Of a stretch of DNA of 64,000 nt, positions 33,621 through 44,897 are shown in pieces. The notes under the pieces were generated by a model. The model had not been told where the DNA came from and did no database searches. It saw only the letters and a list, made by a program, of their open reading frames with translations. Origin of the DNA: Parelaphostrongylus tenuis (Eukaryota > Nematoda > Chromadorea > Rhabditida > Metastrongylidae); contig JAHQIW010005559.1 of assembly GCA_019055375.1 (NCBI GenBank), positions 1 to 64,000 on the forward strand, read 5' to 3'. The translations under genes were made by a program, and so were the position numbers. Numbering within the stretch: position 1 is the first letter of the stretch; the number at the start of each line of letters is the position of its first letter.

Positions 33621-36600
33621 AACATTGCTCATATAACGGAAAAGTACCGAAATGGATTGGGTAGTAAGTAAAACCTAACACTCGAGATCTTTGACTCAAT
33701 TCCACAGCCCCAGATACCAGACCTTCCATCCATAGAATGTTGGCAAATATAATGAGTACCACACTCGTCTAAGAGAATAGCAGTAATGACCTAATTCACC
33801 AGCACGTCACCACAAATCACTGTTTAGGCAAGATATGCATTCAGCAGCTCTAACGGTTTCTGATAAGGTTAAATATATGACGCGACCAGGATCAAAGCCG
33901 ACAACGTTAGCATTTACTTCTGTAGCACCTTGTCACGTATGGAACCATAGTACAGATGTCAATGTCTCCATATTAGTATTTCGTAACAATTTATCAAAGT
34001 TCGGTTCTGAGAATTTAGATGCTATGGTTCATTGATATTCTATTTTGATTTTAAGTCAAGAAATCTGGAAATGCCCTTGTTCATCATCCAGGAGGATACT
34101 AGGTCAGTTGTTGGTTATCTTTACCCATGATGAAAGCCTTTTTCAATTCCTGTAAGCGAAGCTTGACCAATTTTAGAGGAATGGAGTGGATAATGCTCAA
34201 AAACTTTGAAATTGAGGAATAATCAACTCTGAATGATAATTTTTTCTCGAAGGGGAGTACTAAACCTTGAGATTGCATATCGGTGACGTCTAAGCAAACA
34301 CACGCACATACCTATGCAGACACAGCTACATGCAATTATAAGCATACGGTAACTCGTATACACATCTTACAGTAACTAAAAGAACTAACAACCTACAAAG
34401 CAATAAGCGCACATATCGTGCAGTAACATGGAAAATTTTCTTCAAAATAACATCAGAAAGCCCTCAAAATCAATGAACTAACCTAAAAGCGCAATTATCT
34501 AATCAAAGTAAATAGTCTTTCATTCAAGATGATTGTCATAGGTTAATAATAGCTAGAAAAGAGCAAGAAAAGAGAAAAAAGTTTTCTAGTGATCTCAGAA
34601 ATTATAGAAAAAGAAAGAAGAGAATCTTGGAAAAAAAATTCAATCCTTATAAATCCGTTTTTCCTGAACTTTTGATCATTTTTATTTCATTCGATCCATC
34701 ATTATGTTCCTTATTGTGCTGATTCCAGCACCACTTGCACTTGATTTGTTTCTTCACTTTCATCTACTGAAAAAATTTTCGGAACAAAAGCTTCTTGTTC
34801 CTTTCACTGCTTGAGGATTCCATCTTCTTTATGAATGGATATCCGACTTGAGGCGTTCCCACGTGAGTGTAAGAGAGTGTTAAAGGAGAGGGTCAAACAG
34901 CACCTAGCTTTCGGGACTTCACCACTGATCACTCTATTTTGTTTCTCCTTTCCTTCTCTCTTCTCAGTTGTTATGTTGTTTTTTTTTTTCAAAAAGTTAG
35001 ACGTTGAAAACAACGTATAAGTGTCGTATTGACCTTGCTAAAACTGGATTGAGAGTTTCCAAACAGAGCAAAACATTCAAAAACGGCCTTTTCTCTAACT
35101 GTTTGTACTCTCTCGATTTACAACGATATCCACTTCTACTGATTTTTCAAAAATTCCGTGCTGCACTAATGTTTAAATCTGTGTTCCATTCAAGATTAGA
35201 TATTGGAAAGCTCCAATAAAAGGGAACGAGCTAAAGGTAAGTATTATAAGAAAGAGAAATTTACAAAAGCTCGGATTGACTAAGATGAAAAATCAGAGAA
35301 AAAACAAAAGAGCAGAGTCAACAACTGTCTTACTACTACAACAAGGTTGAGATATGAGCACAATTAGGAACCTCAGGTGACTTTCGAAACCATTTTGCGC
35401 GTCTCGGCATTCTCGTTGCCGTATTTCCCATTATACCTCGCCACTATAAAAAGATTAGGGAGTAAATAAAAGTTGGAACATTATTTCCCTATTGTTATTA
35501 GCGGCAGAGAGAAGCAGTGGTAGCGATGTCGTTCATCACAAAAATGGTCCTGGTTCGGTCCTGCAACGCACCCATTAAGCCTCCGGAGGCTAAAATTTGT
35601 TAGCGGCCTTTTATGAGAATTACTCACTCGCTTCAATTGTAAGAACGCTCTGGCCCCATTTCTCGAGACCGAAAGGAGAATTGACTCGTCCACTTTTTCG
35701 ATGATATTCATAAGAAGACGATAATCGTTAAGTAACAGCCTAGCTAACACGCAGAAAGCTCGAAGGCTTTCTTGGATAATGAATACGCGAAAACGAATTG
35801 AATGTAAAAAGTGCTAAGATGAGCACAGCAGATGTGAAGAAGGGCCGTGGGGAATAAAAACGTAAACTATTATTACCGCTACGACTACTGTTTCTATTGC
35901 TATCATTTCTACTGCTATCAATATTATCACTGCATAAGAAAGTCAAAAAGCAAGCGGATAAAAATTGAGGGAAGAAAAGAAAAAGAAGTTTTGCATGAGA
36001 AAGGTTAAACACAAACTCAAGCAGAAAAACAAAGTCAGTGGTAGTGCACTTTTGACAAATCTCATTCAAATGCGCAATCACTTTCATGTTGTAATTTTCA
36101 ATTGTGAATCAGTAAAGGAATTTTGGCTTAGTATAGACCGTAATAATTTTAAGTCATAAGTGAATTATAGGGTGGAGAGCTCTTGACGTCACATTTCATT
36201 AACTCTCATAATTTTTGTTAATAAAATGCAAAATTCGAATTTACGCCACCTGACGGTTCAAAGGACAGAGACGAAGTGGGTCGACTCCTATTCTCGTAAT
36301 GCTCAAACGTTTCACGAGGATCCAGAAGCTCCGGTTTGTTCCTAGATAATGACTAATTTGTCAGCAGATACTTACAGACCACCTGATGTTCGAAAATAAA
36401 AAATGTAAAAGTAACAAGGAAATAGTTTTTTCTTGAGAAAGTCTCGCAAATTTTGTGGGTTAATTGCTTTCACAATGCTAATTACTCACAAAAAGGTTTA
36501 TATGACATCTGAAATGGCAGAATATTGTTTGATCATGAATTATTGTACCAAATTCGCAGTGCAAACGAGAACGCCTATGCCATATGAATTTTTTCTTCAA

Positions 36601-38639
36601 ATTTTTTGAAGACACTGTGATTATTTATCGGAAAAAAGGTAATTTTATTGATTGGTACCAACTTATGAATATCGAATTTTTCATAGTAAAATGCGTATAT
36701 TCTCACCGGCTAAACATTTTGTAGATGAGCACCTGAACGATTGTCTGACGCCGTTTGGCACAAACTTTACAAAACACTGAAAATCTGATTCTATGCGTGT
36801 CGCGTCAATAACAAAGATTAACAAAGGCATTTGCATAATTGAATCCGATTTGGACGGCGATACCATAATCGTCCGATTAATGTAACGTGTGGAATTCAAC
36901 TAAATTCCTCTAATATTTTACATAACACCTGATGATGGATATTCTATAATAAGCGATTGAATCTCAATAACCAAAGTAAGTAGCCTGAGAAGCTGAGGAT
37001 ATCACAGACTCTAGACGAGGCTAGAGGAAACTTTGGTCTATCACCTCATAGTCATACATAGTCTTTACAAAATATCCATTTATCACTATGTGGATTCAAC
37101 AATTAAATTGTGAACAACTGACCACAAAATTCATATTATTAAGATTTGTAACACAAATATGACATCCGTAAGCAATAACGATACGTAATGAGCATCGTTG
37201 AAGTCTCGACTATCAAACTCTCCTTTAGAAAAATGTGGAATAAAAAGGATTACTGAGCTTTCGACATGCAGAGTTTTTATATGGAATAGTGACATTCTAA
37301 CCTGATCAGCAAAATCAATGGCTTATTCTGACTTTATTTCAATTAAGAAAGAATCATCCAGAAATGGCGGTTATAAGTTGAAAAATTCCGTTATTAGGAC
37401 ACTCAGTCAATGTATGTTTTGCATTATTTTTTAAATGGCGATACCGCATTTGCTCGACCTATGTGACATCATAACACTGAACTAAACTGTTTCAAAACAG
37501 ACCCATGTAATAACTCGAAATTGAACTGTCATCAAATTTACTTGATTCCTACGATGCTCAATCATTAATTTGTTCGACTATTCAAAAAAAAAATCAACAG
37601 AAATTACAATGAGCTCAAGAGCAAATCGTAATGGCAATGTTTCTTCTTTGCGTCATTTTCTAAAACTTAATATCATAGAAATGCTCCTTGAAAGTGATTG
37701 AATTCATCGAAATCCAATTGGACTTAGTAGCAGAAAATGTTTCGGAAAAAAGCTTGTTCGGAAATAATCAAATCGTCAGTAAAATTATGCGAAATGTAAT
37801 ATGAAAAATCGCCTCAATGAACAAATTAATACATTATGAATGACTAAAAAAATCAGTTCGAGAACCTCTGTGTTAGAACAGTATGAGACATTTCTTCATA
37901 TTTACTAAAGAACAGAAGGAGTGATCGCCTACGTTACAAATCTCGACGAATACCATTCCTAGAGTTGATTACCTTCACAGGAGGAATCACTTTTTGAAAA
38001 TATAAAAATAGAAGAAAATACAGAAACATAATCACACTTCACTGATTGCTACTTCATTTATAAAGTTCACTACAAGTTAACATGCGTCTATAGCACTCTA
38101 AAACAATCGTTGCGCCACCATTCTGCAGCACAATTGCATTGAGAAGAATACATATGTATATGCTAATTATATGTGCAGTTGAATGCGCTGATATGTTTAT
38201 ATACATAGTCATTTTTTTCGGACGATTTTATATCCAGAGAGACTTCCTGATGAACAAGGATTTTGCTCTCATAGATGCAATATAAACGTTCCTTGTAGCA
38301 TGAGCCAGTGATCAGACCTTGGAAAAAGAGGTTTTTTTTCAAAACATTGCGGCCTGTGTTAAACATCATCCTTGTTGTGAAATGTTACTTTATTAGATGA
38401 CTCAACGTCATAGATATGATTGAGGCTACTACTTGCACATATGTATATACGAAGAAAAATAACTTTACAGGCCCAAACGATTTGATCGCAGCTGTTATTT
38501 ACGATAAAAAAGAGACAGAATCGAAGTGAAAACACAGAAATAGTGTCGGAACAGAGGGGAATGTGGTAGAGAGCGTGAGAAATCGGCCGAACAATTGAGA
38601 ACGTCACCATCAGCGGGCGCCCATATGAGAACGAGCGCA
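33621..38639. other. No recognisable feature
   Basis: Five kilobases of AT-rich DNA. CA-rich words at 34285-34375 and loose TTA/CTA triplets at 35865-35935 are the only low-complexity signals. Exons of an unknown gene could be hidden here. Confidence 0.45.
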
Positions 38640-39075
38640 ACTACAGACAGGGTAATGTGCCTGTTGCCGACCGCCCATGGAGGGAGAAAGGAAACTGGTT
38701 TGGGGTGTCAAGCAAGAGGGTAGCGGTGGACGGTCGACAGTCAATTGGCTGAAGTCGGCAGGTGGATCGTGTATGAGCCGAAAATACGACAGTCAAACGG
38801 ACCAATGGACCATCAGCATGCAGATGGAAACGTACGGTACGAGAGAAGTACAGTTGCTGCTCATACATGATTTGTATGAAAAGTAAAGTAAAGGCGGTGA
38901 CTTTTCGAACGAAGCGGTCACGACGGCTGACCACAGATGGACCAGAGAGGTCAGATGGCTACTCAACAACAACGCATAACACAAGGCAACATGGAACGAA
39001 TGCGATGTCCAGTGCTAGTAATTTCTACTCCATGGCAACGCCGACTAGTCGAGTGAGTCACAAAAGAACTTAGAG
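38640..39075 (+). pseudogene. Decayed kelch-repeat protein fragment
   Basis: Higher GC than its surroundings. Frame 38677-38886 has GGSCMSRKYDSQTDQWT followed by LLIHDLYEK, the kelch pattern (GG, then Y-D-x-x-T-x-x-W-T, then LxDLxYxxGG). A stop follows YEK but SKGGD continues it in frame. A third frame gives YSTTTHNTRQHGT and NFYSMATPTSRV, like the next blades. Stops and frame changes suggest a pseudogene, perhaps a processed copy of a kelch-like (KLHL-type) gene. No BTB domain seen. Confidence 0.5.
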
Positions 39076-39094
39076 AGAAGAGATTTGTCGGGGT

Positions 39095-39465
39095 GCTAAC
39101 GAAACTGGCGTATTGATGACAATGACCAGTATGATAGCTAACGCGTTCCTAGCCGCTACTTCGTATCATAATCAAGCTAGCATTAATTTTGCCGAATAAC
39201 TAGAAACAAGTAATCAGCGTCAACAGAACTGATGTTTTGAAGACGATGATAAACCAACGACAACGCCTCACAGATCCTTTCCTAGCAGCTGCTTGGTCTC
39301 ATGCACAAGTTTGCCGATTGATCGGCTAACCAAATAAAACATCCGGACGCCATCGGAATTGATGAATTGCTGTGACCGAACTATTATGAAGCCTCACAGA
39401 TCCATTTCTAATTGCCGCTTCAATTCACATTAGAGTTATTCGTAAACTAAATAATTGGACAGAAC
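39095..39465 (+). repeat. Three degenerate tandem units of about 130 bp
   Basis: Each has a TGATG segment, then (CTCACAGATCC)TTTCCTAGCAGCTGC-like sequence and CTAACCAAATAA-like end (units near 39095, 39220 and 39345). Function unknown. Confidence 0.4.
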
Positions 39466-41959
39466 TTATCCGATAGTGTGGGCCACGTTTTTTGTTGGTA
39501 CAAACAGGTGCACGTCATTCATTCTTCGGCGCTGGCCGTTTTGTTCACTTTGAAGTTCTCTTTCAAATACTCACCGTCGATGCATTATTGTTTATATTGA
39601 AGTTTTGCTAAAATTCGAACTATCGTTACTGTTCTTGTTCGTGCTGTTTTTATATTATTCATGTTTAATTATCTTACACATAGAACAATATTCCTACAGA
39701 TGTTATTGAAGTCATATCACTTGAACACTATTCGAATAAAAATATCGTATCCTTTTTCAATCTCAACGGCTGTTTTTTCATTTCGCAATTTTTACACTTG
39801 CAAGTATCACATCGATTTTGTTTTTACATGACAGCAGTAACAATCTTCTTGCAATTATCATTAATTTTTCGATTATTGCCTATTGTGCAAAATTTCCTCG
39901 TTATACCTAGGGTTGAGCAAAATGTTCTGTGAAATTTTGGATTGATCAGCGCAAAATACATAACATCAAGACAGATCAAAACATTTTCAAAGTACAGGTC
40001 ACTCATTGTCTAGGCTCTGTGACCATTGTTCTCCAAGATTCCAGATTTGCCCGAACTACCATCCCGAGTCTTTCTAATCGTGGAAGTCCTGACATGACAT
40101 GCTGACATGCCGCTTTAGCTTCACAAAATGATTCAATTCAGCCATTCAAAAAGTGTTGCATTGATTGAAAGAGGCATAATCGTATGGAGCAGCGTCTGAA
40201 CTATAGGCGGGTGAGGAAGAACTTCGACGCTGTTTATTCTACAAGCTTGTCTTTGGTGTTGGCCGTATGCGGCTTCGCGTTCCTGCTATAACAAAGAGTG
40301 CTTTCAACAGACCATTCTTGGATACTTCTTCAACAATTTGTCGCAGACGCGATTCGACTGTTGGCAATAGAGCTCGCACTGATAGCATGAACCTTTTCTA
40401 CAATATTGGCGAATTTACACATGCAAATCATATTGTTCAATAGGCATTTTGGGCTGAGATTAATGAACTAAACAAATTATGGAAAACTATTGATAAAAGA
40501 CGACACAAAGATGTTAAAGGTTGAAACTTCCAAAAATTTTTGAGGCTTTTTACCTAACCTAAATTTGTCAGCTTTGATCATTGAAACTACTACTTTGCAA
40601 AATTGTATAAGAGAGCCGAGAACAAAAGATTTGAGAGCTATGTGGATAGAGTTTGCACTGATTCAGTGAAAATAGCGACTGGTATCATTATCTTTACTAC
40701 TGAGTGGTAAGTTTGTTAATCACTATCAGGACTGAATTACATTTGAAGCGACTTAATCACCTCAATCCAATTCTGCGCAAGTACTTCCTCTTTAGCAGTA
40801 AATTCTTCTTGAGACTATTTATTTTAGCAAAGAATAACTCGGCATACTTTTTATCATGGTGTGATGAGTTTATCGTCGACATGACAGAAGTGAAGTACGC
40901 ATGGAATGTCGGCAATAAATAAGAACCTCCGCCAACAATTCCCTGAGGAAATCTCGGAAGAGATGTGTGAGTGGGGGAGCGACAGAAGCGGGCCGGGCCA
41001 AGTCGGGCCGATTCGAGTCAGCCGACCGCATTCAACAGTGAATGCAATTTTTTGAGTGCTCAACAATTTCCGTGATTTTTTGTTTACTTGTCACTCACTT
41101 CGCTAGTGTGTTCCTCACACGATTGTCTATTTCAGATAAGAACAAAATTATTGAACGCAGATGGGGCTGAGTGTGGTTACATTTTCATTGCTAGGGATAT
41201 AATAAAATGGAACTAAAAATACAATACATTCGTCACCGTGGGCCTTTCGTAAAGATAACCTTTTTTACAAATTTCTTTGCGTTATTTTACAGTATAAGGC
41301 TGTTGTGCTGTCTGTGTTAAAGGCTTAAAAGCAAGTACTTTTATCATTAGAGGGCCGTTGAAGTTGATAATAATTTCCAGGCTGCATAGTATATTAGCCA
41401 TGATGTACTGTTCAATACACTAATTCACTCATTTTCAATTTTATCGCTTATTGAGTTTTTTTTTCAAAAACAGCTATTCGAAATAGAAATAAGACCGAGT
41501 GCAAATTCTCATGCGCTCAAAAATCTGCAAAAAATCTCCTCTCAGAAAGCTCTTCGACCGCTAATTTGACTGGTAATTGAATATAATTTCAGTTTAATTG
41601 CTGTGATAAATCATGATTATTGCATAGAATATGCGATTATGAAGAAGATGATCCAGACTCAAAAGAAACTTTTAAAGCGTTCCAAATGCTGACAGCTTTG
41701 TCATGTGTTTCAATCATAGTAACGCAGGTGTAACGATAGCATGCACATCATTCGCTCGGATAGTATAAGCGAACAAAGTTTCTTCTAAAATTCCTTCTCG
41801 TTCACGGAGTTCTTTCTCTGGGCAAAAACTTTCCTCAAAATTGTCATTAATTCTTGGGGAGCTTGAGTCTTGGGAATCCAACATTGTGTTTGTTTTTAAA
41901 AAATCTTCTTAGAAGGCCGTCTCACCAAAAATGCATAAGCACAGAAATAAGCATTTAAA
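39466..41959. other. No recognisable feature
   Basis: AT-rich; a short GC-rich patch at 40960-41035 holds no assignable gene. Confidence 0.5.
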
Positions 41960-42312
41960 CAACGATTGAGATATTATTGTGTTCTCTCAGGCGCCAGCTA
42001 ATTTGCAATCGCTCATATGGCCGCCTACATACAAGACAAGAGTGCATAAAATGTTGTGGCAGTAAAAATCGTGATTGCAGGACTACGGGTACAACCCATT
42101 TAATCTCTTGCAATGCCTGCAACAACAAATACATTGGCGAAGCCACCAGGCCACACTTTACCCGCTTGAAACAATACCTAATCGGCAAACTTGAAGCTGA
42201 ATCAAATGCAGCACAAAACTCGTATAGGATTCAACATAAATGGCAGAATTCTAGAAGCAGAAGTCCAATTATACGGGCCATTATTCCCACATTTTCGGCA
42301 AATTATGCATGA
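41960..42312 (+). pseudogene. Degraded Penelope GIY-YIG fragment
   Basis: A 111-residue frame from 41977 matches the cysteine cluster and GIY-YIG region of the PLE at 26-27 kb: ECIKCCGSKNRDC, THLISCNAC and NKYIGEATRP. RT is absent. It is diverged from the 26-kb copy (H for Y in the first half-motif). Its 3' end overlaps the start of the large inverted repeat; a matching remnant lies near 50090-50180 on the other strand. Confidence 0.8.
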
Positions 42313-42383
42313 ATACCACTGAGTACTGAGTATGTACTAAGGTCATTTTTTGCCAATTATTTCTATCGTTCTCGAATTATTAT

Positions 42384-42424
<41 letters not shown>

Positions 42425-42426
<2 letters not shown>

Positions 42427-42730
42427 AGCGCATGTGGCGCAGTGGTTAGAGGTGCTCTGCGTCGCACACGAGGTCAATGGTTCGATCTGCGCGCTCATGG
42501 CTCACCAAGCCATCCATCCCTCCGGGGTCGGTAAATTGGTACCAGGCAGGTCTCAGACTTGTCTGGGAGGATAAGCAGCACTGACTCGGTTCAGCGGGAG
42601 GCCACCGCGAGTCATTGTAAAGGCCAGATATGCATTCAATCACCTCAAACGAAGTTAAAAATTGAAGTCGAATGCATGGCGCATCCCTCAGGGATTGATC
42701 AACGCCGAGAGCTTTATCCTCTATCCTTTT
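42425..42730 (+). mobile_element. tRNA-derived SINE (family 1), full length, within (TA)n
   Basis: Nearly the same sequence as the 1.6-kb copy, with A box TGGCGCAGTGGTTAGAGG and B box GGTTCGATCTG, ending in TTATCCTCTATCC. TA repeats lie on both sides (42388-42422 and 42727-42768), so the target duplication cannot be read. It lies within the left arm of the large inverted repeat and is absent from the right arm. Confidence 0.9.
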
Positions 42731-42735
42731 ATATA

Positions 42736-42767
<32 letters not shown>

Positions 42768-43443
42768 CAACGGTTGAATACAACATCTAACATACTAGTA
42801 GCTCTGGTGTTGATTCGGCTGGGAGTGATGAGAACACGGCCGAGAAAGAGGCACGTTAACGGGTAATCGTGGGTTGGAAGCCGCCCCAGTTTTTCAAATT
42901 TTGCTCGCCTTCATCATTGTTGCGATTATTATGATGTTGTCAAAAATATGTCATTTTTTAAATCAGAAAAAAGGCGTTTCTACTAAAGAACAGCCCACGC
43001 CTGACAACATCAAACTGTAATGTGCCAGTTAATTCGTTTAAGTGCAAATATTCATGTGATCTAAACTTTTTTTTATGAATTATTATAAGTGGACTGTAAC
43101 TCATATACCCGTGTCGTTCACTGCAATCCATAGCCAATCCTGATAATCTGACAACTTCTACCCAATTGAAATTGAGTTCGAAACGACTGAAGCTTTCAAC
43201 GATCTGCCAGGGGCGCATGGTTCAAGTGCTACCTTCCCGAACACATATGTCGGGAAGGTGGTGCAAATTTGTGTCACTTCATGTTTTCGTCAGCACAGTG
43301 GTCTCACAACGACACTGCGTGGCACCCACTACACGCCTAACGTAGCGATTCCCTGTGCCCTCCATGCGGGCGCGCCGTATTATGCGCGCGTTTGTTATTC
43401 TGACACAAGTACAGCGCACAGCTCACGAAAGTACACACAGACT

Positions 43444-43444
<1 letters not shown>

Positions 43445-43523
<79 letters not shown>
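43445..43523 (+). repeat. Long (TA)n microsatellite
   Basis: About 79 bp of TA interrupted by one TATGTA. The right arm of the inverted repeat has only a short TA run here (49005-49016), so the array expanded in this arm. Confidence 0.95.
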
Positions 43524-43526
<3 letters not shown>

Positions 43527-44284
43527 ACTGCACGTACAAAAATACGTTGTCCAATACATATTTACATCATTTTATAGATAATGTATGGTCTGTTTAGTTT
43601 TATGGTTGTTTTTCTATAATACTGTAGGCATCTTTGAAAGTAAATTTTTTGCTGGACGAAGACTTTCGAGTAAAGGTTCAACAGTCAATATATGATCATT
43701 TGGAAACGGAAATCTCGAGGAATTTTAAAATGTGATTGCTTCCTAAAAAGGTCGTGTTACAGCGTTATAGTAGTAAAAATAAAACTCTGTTTCACACTCG
43801 TTGCACATTTTTTCGCGTTCTCGCTCATATTTTTTGTTGGATAGGGGTTATTCTTTGACTACTAGTAATTGTTCAATACCATAAGCCTCTAAAATCTCAA
43901 AAAATGCTTGTTTTCTGAAAACGCTTCTTTATTCTGTTGTAACAGGAAAATTAATATTGTGTTCCACACGCGTCATGCCTTATCGCACGGAATTTTGCTA
44001 TTTTAGGATTTTTTTCTCTGTTTTGTAGAGATATTTGGATTTTTTGCATGGAAAATGAAAAAAAAACTTTGTTTTATCCTTTTTCATATATAGGCTCTCC
44101 ATTTTCATTTTATTTAATCAATGAAACGCGCTAATAAGGTCAAGCCTAAACAGCCTAAGCTTATGCAAGAAGAGTATAAAAACGTATACATAAAATCCTG
44201 CAGTATTAGTGTTACATTATTGAGAAGAGTTTCTTTTCAAAGCGGAGAATAATACTAAGTTTGTTAACAGGTATTGCACTCCAC

Positions 44285-44897
44285 ATGTGAATTGGGCCTG
44301 CGCGGTCTGTCGATAGTTGTCGATCCACGGATACCCGTGCGCCTTAGCCGGCAAGTAATGTATAACGTATTTGGAGTTTACTATCATTTGCCCCACGGAC
44401 CTCCCTCTTTGAGGGATCCCGCCCGGTTAGTCGCGAGGGCACGTGGCGCGTCCCCAGGTGGTGGATAGGGGAATAAAACGCGAACCAAAAGCGACCGTGT
44501 GCTTCCCAGAGACGCAGGTGGATTCAGGGGACGAGCTCCCTGCTTCTGCAGTGCCGACTTGACAAAACTCTATTTCTACGAGTCAAGTCGGCCAAAAGCC
44601 TGCAATCAAGCGGCTGGGAAGTACATGGGAGGCGGTTAGGAGTCGCCTCCAACAAATAAGCTCCTCCCGCTCCTCCGAGAGAGACTGGCAAGCTACTCGT
44701 GAGTACCCAGCCCCCACGTTTAGAGCCTGGCAAGCTACACGTTGGGTATTAAAAATGCCAAAAACAGTAACAAATATGGGCCTCATTCCCCTGACCCCGA
44801 AAGAGCCCCTGGTACGGCAGCGCCAGGTAGGACGAGTACGGAGAGGCTGCTAAAATCTCAGGGCCGAACTAGGCTGCCAAGATCGAAACGGACTAAA
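44285..44897 (+). mobile_element. RTE element 5' untranslated region
   Basis: GC-rich DNA starting abruptly after AT-rich DNA and running into the RTE reading frame. It contains an 11-bp perfect inverted repeat, GCCGACTTGAC at 44553-44563 and its complement at 44582-44592, with an 18-nt loop. The precise 5' end is uncertain. The open frame 44274-44468 is not convincing as a gene. Confidence 0.6.

Larger units (their letters stand above)
42240..44125. repeat. Left arm of large inverted repeat
   Basis: Aligns in reverse complement with 48435-50180 over nearly its full length: the PLE relic, a GAGTATGTACTAAG block, GGGAGTGATGAGAACACGG, the GTGTCGTTCACTGCAATCCA block, the TA-rich GTACACACAGAC region, and TTTTGTAGAGATAT. 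It differs from the right arm by a SINE (42425-42730) and longer TA arrays. The arms are clearly diverged. Confidence 0.85.

Noticed and set aside
43258..43597. Two frames with long YIYIYI runs
   Set aside because: Translation of a (TA)n microsatellite.
44285..44400. HDV-like ribozyme at the RTE 5' end
   Set aside because: Some RTE-type elements carry one, but I could not draw the nested double pseudoknot in this GC-rich segment.
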